The notes beneath the pieces are model-generated. The model was not told the origin of the DNA. It searched no databases and saw only the letters and a list, made by a program, of their open reading frames with translations. A DNA stretch of 64,000 nt from Rhizopus arrhizus (lineage: Eukaryota > Mucoromycota > Mucoromycetes > Mucorales > Rhizopodaceae), in contig JAKZZE010000015.1 in assembly GCA_024220505.1 (NCBI GenBank), positions 310,001 to 374,000 of the forward strand, read 5' to 3'. Below are positions 34,430 to 47,000 of the stretch, piece by piece (positions within the stretch are counted from its first letter, which is position 1; the number at the start of each line of letters is the position of its first letter). Both the position numbers and the translations under genes were made by a program.

Positions 34430-35325
34430 AGCAAGCTTACAAACTAAGAAAATAAAGATCAAAAGGTTATTATGTTCACAGGATAAATGAGGTGACCTTA
34501 AGTCCGACTTAAATTTCAATGGATGTTGCAGAGACAGTGAACATGGAGAGAATGGATATTTGGTTTTTATTTTATTTTTGTTTTTACATTGTTTAATTTG
34601 TTTTTATAAAAAAAGCTGATTTCATTTTTTAGTTTTTTCTTGTTTTCTGTCTTTTTAGTTTCTTTTTTTAAAAAGTTTTTTTTTTTTTTTCATTTTTTTA
34701 ACGATCGTTGTTTTTGTTTTTCTGTTTTTTTTTACCTATTTTCATTCTTTTTTTTCTTGGACCTTTCTTTTAAAACATATAATTCAAAAGGAAGAAAAAA
34801 ATAAACTAAAAATAAAAAAAAAAAGATGTAAAAAAAAAAAAATACACAAATTACAAAAAAATCAAAAAAAATAGAATAAAAAAAAAGAAAAAAAAAAAGA
34901 ATACAAGAAAAAATAAAAAATCAAACAGACCCATAAAAAAGATCATGTAAAAAAAATGTAAAAAAAAACCAAAAAGAAAAAAAAATAAATAAAAAATGAT
35001 CAAAAAAAAGAGTGAAAAAGGATAAAAATAAAAAAGAAGAAAGAAGAAAATAAAGAAAATAAATTCAAAAAAAAAAAGGTTAAAAAAGAATAGTAAAAAA
35101 AAGAGAAAAAAAAAATGAAAAAGAAGAAAAAAACAATTCAAAATTGTATAAAAAATAAAAGGGAAGAAGGATAAGATATGAAACAGAAGGGATAAGATAT
35201 AATACAAAAGAGAAAAGAAAAGAAAAAAAAGGGAAAAAAAAATATACAAAAAGGTATAAGAAGATTGAATAAAAACAGTGTCTTGAGTTCCTTTTGTTTG
35301 TTTGGTTGATTTTTTTTTTTTTCCT
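34430..35325. other. AT-rich low-complexity spacer
   Basis: The stretch is almost pure A/T with runs of T (34560-34760) and A (34790-35280). The long open frame on the minus strand (34851-35525) is an artefact of T-rich codons (Phe/Leu/Ile). It probably serves as the 3' region of the Edc1-like gene and spacer. Confidence 0.6.
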
Positions 35326-35328
35326 TTT

Positions 35329-35889
35329 TTATGAAGTAATCTTGAGCATAGAGCGAAGACCACGTTGGATCTCAGAGAGAGCCAGATTTGTTTGTTCCAT
35401 TTCGTAAGCAGTGTTGATGACGTGAGGTAATGTAGGGGAACCACGGGCATTAAAAACGGGAGGTAAAGGGAGAGAGGATGGAGCAGGGGCATTATTAAAC
35501 GTAGGTCCAGCGTAAACTTGATCAACCAAACTGTGAAATGGATTAGGATCTATCTGGATTCATTCAACTGCTTACCTTTCAATAGGAACTATAGGACGTT
35601 TATGATTCGATTTCTTTTTCGAATGCTTGATAGGAATAACAATAGGTTCGGATTCTTCTGAAGAGGAGGAGGAGGAGGAGGAGGTTGAATCATCTTCATC
35701 AATCTTTTTATTCTTTCGACGATGATTTTGCTTCTTTTTAGGTTGTTGAATAGAATTGTTGTTCTTGTTGTATTTATTAGGTAAATTAACAGCAATAGGT
35801 GGATTGTTGGGTTTAGATGCAACAAAAGAACGATTGTTGTTATTGTTGGATTTGTTGTTTTTTACATGAACGTTATTGCGGTGAGACAT
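35329..35889 (-). CDS. Edc1/PNRC-like decapping activator
   Basis: Two exons (35889-35576, 35530-35329) encode 171 residues. The first part is disordered and Asn/Lys/Ser-rich, with a Ser run and the basic cluster KKKQNHRRKNKK. The second exon begins LVDQVYAGPTFNNAPAPSSL and continues PLPPVF. This is the PNRC/Edc1 short linear motif: the YAG..F part activates Dcp2, and the Leu-Pro-x-Pro part docks on the Dcp1 EVH1 domain. A C-terminal helix (ALSEIQRGLRSMLKI) could bind another partner. The likely role is enhancement of mRNA decapping in P-bodies. Family assignment rests on the motif, which is specific. Confidence 0.8.
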
Positions 35890-36579
35890 TGAATATGTTT
35901 TTTTTTTTTTTGTTATTTTTTTATAGTTGATGAAATTTTTTTTTTTGTTTTTTTTTATATTTTTTTTTAATAATGTTTTTTTTTTGATAATATTTTAATG
36001 TTATTTATATGAGAGGGTAAAAAAAGGGAAAAAAAAAGAGAGGTTGTTATATAAATGACTATATATTATACTTTGATTCTAATACAATGAATTAAAAAGA
36101 AAAAAGAAAAAAGGAAAAAAAAAAAAAAAGTTTTTTTTTAAACCATTCATGAACTTTATCTGAGACCTTAATTAGGATGTATAATTACTATTGTAAACAT
36201 TGAATTGATATTTGATTGGATATTATTTAAAAAGCTGAGTTGAATAAAAAAAAAATTTGTGTCATTGCAAATTGAATTCATTGAACCAATGGCTTTTTAT
36301 CACACCATTTAACTTGTAAAGTCTCGTTTCATCCTATTTAGTTGAAATCATCATGTTTATTTTGATTTTATTTAGTTTTATTATAAATAAGCAAAATGTA
36401 TGTCATCTTTTATTCTTATTTCATCTGTGTCTATTGTTACTCCGAAATAATGAAATGGCTTATAGAATTCATGATAAAATAACTTGTTTACAAAACAACA
36501 CATCCTTGTACGTATTTGCATTTAATAAATATTAAAATACCGATTTAATAAGAAAGGAGGGATAAGTCATCAGTTACAC

Positions 36580-36618
36580 TTTTTTTTTTTTCCTTTTTTT
36601 TTTTTTTTTTATTTTTTT
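36580..36618. repeat. T-rich tract just before the CLIP-170-like start
   Basis: Runs of T broken by CC and A occupy the 40 bp ending about 10 bp before ATG 36627. This is a typical nucleosome-free core promoter or leader position in this window. Confidence 0.5.
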
Positions 36619-36626
36619 AATAAACT

Positions 36627-39461
36627 ATGTCACGACTACCAGGGTTAACGCTTGGATCACAAAACAAAAAAGTAAAAAGAATATCAAGACAACCTTCGAT
36701 GGATTTAAGAAGACGAAAGACTTTGGAAATTAAAGAAAAACAACCCACTTTTTATATCGGTGAACGAGTCGCTGTTGAATCAATGGGTATCGTTGGTACC
36801 TTAAAATTCCTTGGTGAAGCAGAATTCAAAGAGGGCTATTGGGCTGGTATTCAGTTGGATATTCCTGGCACAGGCAAAAATGATGGCTCTGTCAAAGGGT
36901 AATTTTAACGTGATCGAAGCCTAAACTAACCCTCTTTTAGTCTTCGATACTTTTCTTGTCCTCCCCAAACAGGTCTTTTCGTTTTGGCGTCCAAGTTGAC
37001 TCCATTAGATCATCAGCAAGATTCTGATACATCACTTCATTCTATTTCGCCTCTTCCTGGAAATTACAAAAGCCATCAAGCTCCTTTACACACACCCGTC
37101 GCTTCACCCGTCTCATCCAATCGTCAAAGTATGCGTTCTTTACCTCAGCTTCAATCCCCGACTTCCACTCATGACCGAGGCACACCGCCGTCACCTGCCA
37201 TGACGCCCATCAACCATATCCCAGACGACGATGAGGACGAGCCGAGTGAGATCGATGGCATCAAACTTGAAGAACTGCAGCATCGCGTGGAAAGACTCGA
37301 GGCTGAGAACAACCAACTCAAACTTGAAAATTCGCAAACGAAAGCCAAGACGGCCATGGCGCTTGAAGAACACACCAAAGTCGTACAAGCACTCGAATTG
37401 AGCCATCAAGCAAGGTCTCTCGACTGGGACCAGAGCCAGGAAAAGACCAAGGCAGAAATTGAACGACTGGAGACCAAGATCCGTCAACTCGAATCAGAGC
37501 AAGTCAAGCTCTTGACCGAACGAGACACGTTGGCGGCCGAGGCCGAGGAAGCCAAACGGTCCAAGGTCGAGGTCGAGCAGCGACTGGGAGTCCTTGAAGA
37601 GAAAGTGGCTGAGGCTCAGGCTGCAGCCGCAGCCGCACAAGAAAATGAAAAGCTCTGGATCGAAAAGAGCCAGGCCCTTCAGCAGCAGCTCGGTTTGCAT
37701 CAGCAGCAGCTCCAATTCTTTCAACCGGGTGAAGACGATCGAGCATCGCGTCAGTTTCAGTTGGAGGTGGAGATGGAAGAGGCGCACGAAAAGATGAACT
37801 CGTTACGTGAGGCGGCTCGTGCCAAGGATATCTTCTTGACCACGCTTTCGGAGCAGGTCGAGGTCCACAGAAATGCAGTGGAAGAAAAGGAGCGTGAGAT
37901 TCAAAGGATCCAGGCCGAAGCAGATCGTCATGGTTCTGAAAGGGATCGTGTCAAGAAAGAACTCGAGACACTCGAGGCCAAATGGTCGAATCATCACGAT
38001 TGCGTAGACAAGGCCGCTTTTGAACAACTCCAAGCAGACTATCATGCTCTAAAGCAGTCAGAATCCTCTAACGACTCCATTCGAGAATTACAAGAGACGA
38101 TTGATGAACTGAAGCGGGCTGGTATGGAAAGCATCGAGCTTTATGAGAGCTCGGTCGAGATGCATCGTGCTGAACTCGATTCGCTGAATGCAGCTCTGGC
38201 AGATGAATGTCGTAAGGTGGCCTTGCTCGAGGCCGAGCGAGACGAGTTGCGTACCGCGGGTCGCGAGACGATCGACGCTTGCGATGCTACGATGGCTGAA
38301 ATGAAGGCAGAGCATGAACGTCTGGCGCAAGAGCAAGAGATGAAGTGTCAAGAACTTCAAGCGACCATTGATCACCTGAAAAAAGAGATTGAACGGTTGA
38401 TGAGTACACAAAAGAGTCTGAATGATGCTGATGACGTTTGGGAAAGTGAGCGCAAACGGCTGACAGAGCAAATCACGGCCGGTACAGAGGCGCTCGAAAA
38501 AGAAACGGTCATCAGTGCTCGTTTGAGAAAAGAAATCGAGGATCTCTGCGAACAATTGAAAAAAAATGAAGGGCTAGGAAAAGAAAAGGCTCGGTACGAA
38601 CAAGAATTGAGCGAGTTACGAGCAAGGTATGACGAACAGCAGCAATTGGCCACTGGCGATGATGCACGCTTGGCTGTTGAAAAGCAAAAAGAGATGGAAA
38701 ATGAACTTGAAAGAATGAGGGAGCAAAAGGAAAAGCTTGAAAGAGACTTGCAAAACATGACAAGCTCTGAAAACATTGAAAAGTACAAGTGTGAGATTGA
38801 TCGACTGCGAGCAGAGAACGCTGCACTCGCAAAACAAAAGGATCCAAAAGAAAGTCAGCAGGTGATCGACTCACTCAGGATAGAAAATAAGCATCTGATG
38901 GATAAACAGAAGCGACTGGAAGAATCTCACAAGCAAACTGAACTGGAATGTTTGAAACTGATGGAAGAAGTAGAAAAGCTACATCAAGCAGAACAGCAGC
39001 AACCGACCGTCATTCAATTGGAGGGTCTGACTGAGGATGAAAAGATAAAAGAACTTTCGTATCTTTTACAAGATAATCAAAAGAAGATGGATCAATTGAT
39101 CATTAACCACACAACTGAATTAAGAAAATGCAAAGAAAGAGGAGAAGAAGAAGAAAAGGAATACAAACGACATGTTGCTGGTCTAAATCAAGATATTTCT
39201 GAATTGGAAGGCTTGATTGAATCCAAAATATTCAAGGAAGCTGATTTGGAAGAAGCCCTGGAGAATGAACGTAAAGTGGTGAAAAGGTTACAAAGAGAAC
39301 TTGAGGACTTGAAGGAGGAATTTGCTACAAACAGACGAGAAGAAAAGAAGTGGGTGAAACAAGTTGCAAAAGAAGAAGAAAGCGGACCTTACTGTGAAAT
39401 TTGTGAAATCTATGGCCATGATTTAATTAGCTGTAAAGCTGTGACGATTAGTGATTTGTAA
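36627..39461 (+). CDS. CLIP-170-like microtubule plus-end tracking protein
   Basis: Two exons (36627-36898, 36941-39461) encode 930 residues. A basic Ser-rich leader is followed by one CAP-Gly domain at about 42-110 (FYIGERVAVESMGIVGTLKF, GKNDGSVKG, YFSCPPQTGLFV), which binds EEY/F tails of tubulin and EB1. After a Ser/Pro linker, a very long coiled coil (about 200-900) provides dimerisation. The C terminus has one CCHC zinc knuckle (CEICEIYGHDLISC), as in CLIP-170, which binds dynactin and mediates autoinhibition. Fission yeast Tip1 has the same layout. The second exon has a richer GC content and CTC/GAG-heavy codons, perhaps from the coiled-coil composition. Expected role: microtubule dynamics and polar growth. 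Confidence 0.92.
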
Positions 39462-39703
39462 TATGCCCAAATGCTTTACTTGTACATTTCTTTTTCTCTT
39501 TATACTTGATATACCATACACTCATATACACTCATATATACAATATATATACCATTTGTATATTCCCCTCTTCTCTCCCTTTTTTTTTACTTTCAACAGA
39601 AACCAATAAATTCGGAGATACAATTGTATAACGACATTAACCTCTCCTTTGTACACATACAATAAGTATTATAAAGAAAAAAAAAATGAATTGGTGAATA
39701 AAA

Positions 39704-39705
<2 letters not shown>

Positions 39706-39734
<29 letters not shown>
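39706..39734. repeat. poly(dT) run of 29
   Basis: An uninterrupted T run between the CLIP-170-like and ADF-H genes, about 210 bp upstream of the next start codon. Confidence 0.6.
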
Positions 39735-39743
<9 letters not shown>

Positions 39744-39942
39744 GTAATTGTACTTGTAAATAATCAAGAAGCAAAATAAAATAAAACCGTGAATAATTAA
39801 ATATGGTAGATTGTAACACTGTTTAACTTAAAATAGATATTAACAAGGAGGGAAATACAATTTTATGTAACAAAAAATTATAAACCGTTTTTTTTTTTCT
39901 CTTTTATTCCATCTTTTCTTTTCTTTTTTATTTTCTTTAAAG

Positions 39943-41397
39943 ATGTGTGATTTAAGTGATTCTCGTATTATTGAAGCTTATAATTCAATTGTAGAAGAAG
40001 AAAGTGCCAATTGGTAAAGTATGATGATTATAGCAAACTATTTTTTAAACCTTGTAACAGGCTAATTCTTGGTTATCACGACACTCGAGATGTCATTTCG
40101 TTATATTCTTCAGGTTCTGGTGGATTAGAGTAAGCACAATTAAGATGATTACTTTAATATTCAATTAGCCTGTAAAATAGTGAATTTCGTAACCATTTGA
40201 GTGATGAAGTCTTGTATGGTTTCGTTAGAATAGAGGATAAAAACATCTTGATTACTTGGGTATCTGAACACGTCAGGTAAACTGATCATTATCTGTAAAG
40301 GCTTATTTATTTACTCTTACACAAAAAAAAAAGTGGCGTGAGAAGAGCACGAGCTTTAGTACACAGTCGATCGGTCGCATCCCTATTGAAGCTGCATCAT
40401 GCTCAAATAACCGCTTCCAACTTGAATGATTTAAGTGACGCTAATATTCGTACTCGTCTTAAATTAGGAGAACAGCAAGTGGCCACTCGCAAATCATCTT
40501 CCTCCCTCACAGACCCAAAACAAAAGAGAGCCTCTCGTCAGCAATCAGGCATTCCCCTTCCTCAATCACCTACAACGCCCTTACAAAGAAAACCTTCTGT
40601 GGAGGATGACTTTGTGGAAGCAAATGAGACACTGCCTAATGAGGATAGTGACGATACTACAAAATTGGAAATTGATGACGACACACTGATCAAGAGACAA
40701 GAGGAAGAACAAAAGAGAAAAGAGCAAGAGGCCAAGTTATTAGAAGAGGAAGCTAAAAGAAAATCAGAAGAAGAAGAGCAAAGGAGGGCATTGAAAAGAA
40801 AGCAAGAAGAAGAAGAAGAGCAAAAGAGAAAGGCAGCAGCAGAGGCAGAAAGACAACGTATGGCTGCTGAAGCCGAAAGACAAAAGGTTGCTGCTCAAAA
40901 GGAAGCCGAAAGACAAAGAATTATGGCTGAGAAGGAAGCAGCAAGGAAATTGGAAGAAGAAAGATTAAAAAAGGAAGCAGAAGAGAAACGTCAAGTGGAA
41001 GAAAAGAAGAGATTACAGCAGAAACTATTAGAAGCAGAGAAAAACAAGGACGTGGTCCTTTCGGGATTCATATCCGTTCAACCTAGTGGAAGTCCGGTAA
41101 GTGATTGGGATATTCAAGTAGTGCATTTATTCATCATCATCCTAGTTTTGGAGACGCAGATATTTTACGATTAAAGGAAAAGCAATGGCCCTTTATAGAG
41201 ATGAATTGAGTAGGTCACCTATTCAAGTGCTCGACTTGAGCAGCGTGACAAGATTAAATAGCGTGAATGTTGATATTGAAACATTTGTACCAAATGCATT
41301 TGTATTAGAAACAAAATTAAATGGTTCTTATCAATTATTTGCAGATGATAAAAAAGGAATGGAAACAATCATTACTGCCCTTCAAACTGTTATTTAA
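39943..41397 (+). CDS. ADF-H / coiled-coil / PH domain actin-binding protein
   Basis: Five exons (39943-40013, 40061-40129, 40181-40276, 40334-41096, 41146-41397) close in phase and encode 416 residues. The first ~125 residues are a coactosin/Abp1-type ADF homology domain (MCDLSDSRIIEAYNSIVEEE, SSGSGGLDEF, ILITWVSEHVSGVRRARALV). Ser/Pro-rich sequence and a long Glu/Lys/Arg/Ala coiled coil or single helix (about 225-325) follow. The C terminus is a PH domain beginning VLSGFISVQPSGSPFWRRRY, with MALYRDELSRSPIQVLDLSS and ending in the helix METIITALQTVI. It plausibly links F-actin to membrane phosphoinositides. Yeast Abp1 has SH3 in place of PH. The stop lies 25 bp from the convergent NIPA gene's stop. 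Confidence 0.88.
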
Positions 41398-41422
41398 AAA
41401 AATAATTTATTTAATAATAAAC

Positions 41423-43332
41423 CTAGTCCTCACTTGTATTTACTAATGCTTCTCTATCATCTTTTACTCCTCTATTGATCTTCAACTTGAAACTACTGAT
41501 CAGATCCAATTCATCTTGTGCTCTGTGTGTTCCATGACTTGAGAAAGAGGTTGATTTATCGCGTTTAAAATGTATGTTATTTTCGTTACTATTAGATCTT
41601 GAGTGCTCTATGAAATATATAATGTGAATTCCTCCTCCCTTTTTTTTTTTTTATAAAAGTAGGTATGGGTACCTGATGCATCTATAGAATCAACACTAGA
41701 TTGATCTTCCCATTTAACTTCTCTCTCATTTTTTGTTGTTGTATTTCCAGAAGAAACATTATCTGAATGTGGTCTTCGCTTTGTTATCTCTTGTGAAACA
41801 CTATTGTTCAATCGCTGTTTGACAATCATTGTTTGACTTCTCTTTGCTGTACTAGCATAACGGCTGATGCCAGAAAATGGAGCAGCAAATAAATCAGCAG
41901 CACCTGGTTGATTGTCATGATTATGGTGAGCTATTGTCGCATCATTTTCATCCTCATTGTTTTCAAACATTTGAAATACACTGTGAGATTTGATAGGTGA
42001 TTGACTGATTGACGTTGCTTTTTCTTCATCTATTCGTAGCCCTGCGACTTCTTCCTCTAAGGATAAGGATAAAGCTGATTCGCTCTTTGGATTATGGAGT
42101 AATGCGATACCAGAGCAGATACATAGAAAGCCGAGAACACAGGTAGCAATGTTCACACCAGATGTATCAAATCCTTTATAAAGAAGCACGGAGCTTACGA
42201 TAGTTAATGTAGTGAAAATAACATAATAAGTGGGAGTAACTAGTGCTGTATTAAACAAGTTGAGTGCCTTGTTGAGATAAACTATTTCAACGAGAAGTGT
42301 GACAATCACAATTCCCAACACAATATAAATAAACCAATTCGTAAACTGATTTTCATTCTTGTACGTAATCGAGTGAACAATAGCTGAACCAAGACCTTGA
42401 GTAAACACAACCGAGATAGAGCCAATCAAGGAACATACTACAATGTAAACCAACATGTTTTTTTTACCCCATCTAGGTCCACAATAAAATACTAGGAAAA
42501 GTGAAATACAAACAGCCAATCCTGCATAAACGAGAAATCCTAAAGAAAGAAAATGTAAAAATAAAAATAAAAAAAGGAACTGACCATCTTTTTTTTATTT
42601 CTTTTTTTTTTTTACCCACAGAGAGAGCTGATTTTTTAAATGTTTCAATTGTTGTATCTGCTTGACTTTGCTCAGGTGCATGTAATACAATGATAATGGC
42701 TCCCAAAATACATTGCAAGCACCCTATCTTTCCTTGGAAACTCAGCTTTTCTTTTAAAAATATTGATGATAATACAGCACTAAAACATAAGCCATTTAAT
42801 ATCTTATTCCATATTCTTATATCTTACCTAATAACTACACTAAGTGCGCCCAGGGGAGTGACCAGAATAGCTTGTGTAAAAGCATAAGCAATAAAATTAC
42901 ATAATTCTCCAACAATCACTATATAGCTTTCAATGTTTATCATTTTACTGTTGTTTTATAATATTTTTCAGCCAAGTTTATTTACTTAGAATCATTCCTG
43001 TCCACCACATGGCAGATTTTAAATATGTATATCCTTCTCCAGCCACACCGCCTTTAGAGAGAGGGGGAAAAAAAATCCAAGTTAGATTGTTATTTCATGT
43101 ATTTTGTTGAAATTACCTGATTCATTAGTGGACTGTAAGAGACCCTTTTTCTTGAATACAAAACTACTTCCAATAAAAACACCTAAACAATCAAGTCAAT
43201 ATGAAAATAAACAAAGAAGCTGAATTTACCACTTGCAACTGCTAAAGTAACACCAATTCCTTTATATAAACCAGCTTGTGCACCTGTTGTGTCTGCACCA
43301 AAAGGATTAGATGTTCCATTGATTGAACTCAT
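41423..43332 (-). CDS. NIPA-family magnesium transporter
   Basis: Seven exons (43332-43230, 43182-43117, 43051-42986, 42918-42828, 42779-42616, 42539-41673, 41607-41423) close in phase and encode 513 residues. About nine hydrophobic helices run from AGLYKGIGVTLAVASG to VLGFLCICSGIALLH. FVFKKKGLLQ after helix 1, EGYTYLKSAMWWTGM and AYAFTQAILVTPLGALSV are diagnostic of NIPA (DUF803/EamA-like) proteins, which move Mg2+ across plasma or endosomal membranes. A roughly 200-residue Ser/Asn-rich cytosolic tail follows, longer than in animal NIPA1/2 but usual in fungi, and probably phosphorylated. The hydrophobic frame upstream of ATG 43332 is leader and not translated. Confidence 0.9.
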
Positions 43333-44061
43333 ACTGAAAGAAGTATAAAAAAAAAGGAAAGAGAACAAAGAAAAATAGAATAAAAGAAACTTTAATATAA
43401 CAAACTGCGTGGCTGAATATACGCGCATTGTCGTGTGTAACAGACTGGGATTATATCAAGGCTGCATAACCAGCAATAATTTAACCACATCTGTGTTGTG
43501 GTATGCTTATTCAGGAGAAAGCTAACCAGGCAAAATCTCTTGTTTTATCACTGAAAAAAAAAAAGTAAAAAAAAAAAAAGTGTGTTGTTTCATTAGCTGT
43601 CTTCTTTTTCATTAATTGCAATAAGGTACATAGGTGCAGGGATTCAATGATCTACATCGGACGCAAAGGAACTTCATAAAACCATCACACTACATTACAT
43701 TTCATTTTCATGAAACTTAAAAAAAAGGGGGTTTGTGTAATAGTACAATTGTTAAATAACTCTGCTTTCATGTATTAAATACACCAATTGAAAAAGTAGT
43801 CTTATATTATTATTGTATTGTTTCCTTGGTGGGAGGGAAACCAAAGGTACGTTTACTGCTCTATATCAGACCATAAACTGTAAATTTTATAGTTACCAAA
43901 ATTGTATTATTTATTATAAAGAGTGTGACAATAAGTTGAAGCATAATTAAAAATTTTGAAAAGCATAGCACAAATAATTCAAAAGAACGAGTTTTGGAGG
44001 GACACAACAGCAGATATAAACAAAAGAGTGGAAAGGCTTGTAAAAAAAAAACAAGAATAGA
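43333..44061. other. intergenic between NIPA and PH-LRR genes
   Basis: No gene is seen. A/T-rich with short A runs near 43555-43578. It serves as the 5' region of the NIPA gene and the 3' region of the PH-LRR gene. Confidence 0.5.
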
Positions 44062-47000
44062 TTATTCTCTTGCATCGGAAGACAAGTAAAGACTACGAGA
44101 TAGATGATCTACTACTCTGTCCTCATCCCATATCGAGTCTAGGTCAGCTTTACTGGCATTAGGTTTTTGAAAATAAGAGGGCTCAGGCCCGAGTTCAAAT
44201 CCATCCACGTAACCCAAGTCATCAACACAACCAAAGTCCTCAATGAACCCAGGGTCGTCTACATGGCTTGTACTATAGGCGCTTGCCAGTGGGGGAGAGA
44301 GGGGACTGTTGTCTGAAAAATCACGTCGGTAATATTCTCCAGGTGTTGGTGGTAGTTGGGATCCAAAGGAATGTGGTTTTCCTCCGACTGTTTCGCTTTT
44401 ACTTCTAGGCAAATAAACATGATTCATTGAAGGGCTTGTATAGCCATTTGAAGAAGGAGGTGGTGACATAGATCGAGCATAAAAATCGTAGTTTAATATA
44501 GTAGATCCTCTGACCAGTGGATGGTGAGAACTTGGTTGCTGGTGAGAATAAGAACCTGAATTGTTTCTGCTTCCACGAACACTACTGCTAGTACTACTGC
44601 TAGCTAAGCTTCCACGACGACTGCCACTATCTGTTCTACCGCCCATCGTGCTCAGCTTAAAGCTGTCAACTGAATTTGCTCTTCCTTGAAGACGAACTTG
44701 AGCAGTGGCCAGTTCCTGAGCAGCGGTTTGAGCCTGTAACTGGAACTCCATATCACGATTTCTCTGCTCTATAAAATGTCTTGTATTCTTTCGAATTGCT
44801 ATCATCAATGAACCAATCACACCGTGAATGCTCTTTAACGCAAGCTCACAGGATTTACGTTCTTGGACAAGCATCTCAAGCTCGTGTGTTTTTGCTCGCT
44901 TTTTCTCTCCGGAAACTGTGTGAATCAAAAAGAATTGTGCTTCATTTTGTGAAATGACGAGTTCTTCAACACGATAAGCAAGGTAACGAAGCTGAAATCG
45001 AAGGTCGTTACGTGGAATGGGCATATCAATCACCTGGGTAGCTGATTCTTGAATCACTTTGACAAGATATCGATAGCCTTCGATTGTAATCTACATAAAA
45101 AAAGGGTTGGTATATGTCTTATTTTTGTCATACTATATAAAACCTTTTGTTTCTTACACTATTGTCGTCAATAATGATTGACTGAAGGACCCGGTTTGTC
45201 TTTAATGCTCTTGACAAAGACAACGCACCTGCATCACCTATATTTAAACCAGATATATCCAGATATTGAAGTGAATTGTTGTGACGAAGACCATAAAGTG
45301 CTCTGACTACAGCGTTTGTAAATGACGATTTTGTCCCACTTGAATTAAAAGGAGACCTAGACAATTTGCTTTTTTGTAGTTCAACTCGAGCTCTCGGATG
45401 GCCATGTTTCGTTCAAAAAAGGATGTCAACATACGAACAGTATCTTCTGAGATTTCTTCTTTTTCACGTAATTTAATATCAGAAAATATCAAGTGGGTAA
45501 TGGTCTGGTTGTCCCTTAGGCAATCAATGAATTCACGTAAAGTCGAGTCGTCCCATTCGATACCAGCAAAGGAGATAGAAGATGGACCCTCACCTTGCAT
45601 AATAGCAGAATAGAGCTTGGGAAGATGCATGACCTCTTTCATAACTGGATTTTCCGCCAAGTTGAGATGCATCTGCCGGTTACCAGATCGACTGATGCTA
45701 CATAAAAGTTCATATACATAGCCGCCATTCAGGCCACAGTTAACTAAGTGAAGTGCCTCGATAGTGCGAAAAGAAGTCATCTGAATCCACTTGCAGAGTC
45801 TTGCTACAGTATCCGTACTTAGTTTGGATCCACTAACATCGAGTTCTCGAAGACGGCTGTTTTCCAAACCAAAATCATATTTTAAATTAAGCAAGTCATA
45901 TCCACGCATACGCAAGATTTCCAAACGTCTAAAAGCATGGATGATTTTTGCAACCAGATTAGGGTCGATCGCTATATCTTGAGCGTCTGTCGAGAGGTCC
46001 AAACTAATCATTTGCTCTGGATTCTTCTCCATCAAGGTCCACAATACCATCTCAACCATGTCTTTTTCAAGCCCACATTCATGCAAGTAAAGTTCCTTGA
46101 TGGATTTTCTATGTCTTCTGATGCCCTCTATTAATTCTTGAAAGTCAGCTCGGGATATCTTGTTTTTACCCAAACTTAGACGACTCAAGTTGGTTTCCCC
46201 AGATTGCATTGTTTTGCCTATAATGGCTATTGCTGATGATCTTTCCAGTGTGCCATCAAAAGATTGCTTGCCAATACAGCAGTCTGTAAGATCCAGCTTA
46301 CGAAGTGACTTTGTACTAGTTAAAAGACTATACAGCTCATTAGATAAAACGTTTTCTTCATTCAATGGGTAGTTAGGATGAAAGGTCCAGCCATCATTAG
46401 GTTCCACCTTCCAACTTTCTAAAGAATCCAAAGGATGACAAGCAAAGCATACTTCTTGGAAAAATGTCTATAAACGTAAAGATCAACAAGTTAGTTGTCA
46501 ATCATTGCCCTTTTTTTTCTGCAGCAGCAGATGAAGTTCTTACATTAGCTTGAATTGTTTTGAATAAAGCTAGCAATTCATACTTTTGATAGGTTGATGG
46601 TGATTCGTTTATTTCATTAGGCGGCTGTAGAGCAAATAACTTTTCTTTTGGTGGACCAACAATAGTAAAGTTGAAGCGAGCTTTGTTCAAGTTGAGAGCT
46701 GCTGTATATGCACGAAGGATTATATTGAAAGTCTGAATTTCTTCATCATCATGACCTGTGATTTCATCCTCGGGATCTGGAGCAATTGCGAATGGCATGA
46801 TGTGAGCCTTCTTGATATGATCAGGAACATTGAAGCGAAAGAGTGTTGAAGAGGAAGGGCTTTGGATGATGGAGTCGATTGAACGATAAAGATAGCGTAC
46901 AATGTCTTCACAAAAGGTAGAAGCAAACACAAGTTGTCGACTTTGTTTGTTAACCTGTCGTACCTCAATGCAAACTGTATCATCCAAACCTTCATACCGA

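Noticed and set aside
34851..35525. 224-codon Phe/Leu-rich frame resembling a membrane protein
   Set aside because: It is a translation of A/T homopolymers. The real Edc1-like exon uses another frame at its 5' end.
37169..38874. Several Ser/Leu-rich minus-strand frames of 70-155 codons
   Set aside because: They lie entirely inside the coiled-coil exon of the CLIP-170-like gene and show no motifs.
46502..46544. Stop codon separating the PH gene from the LRR gene
   Set aside because: An intron from 46543 to 46468 joins the PH and LRR parts in phase, so they are one gene.
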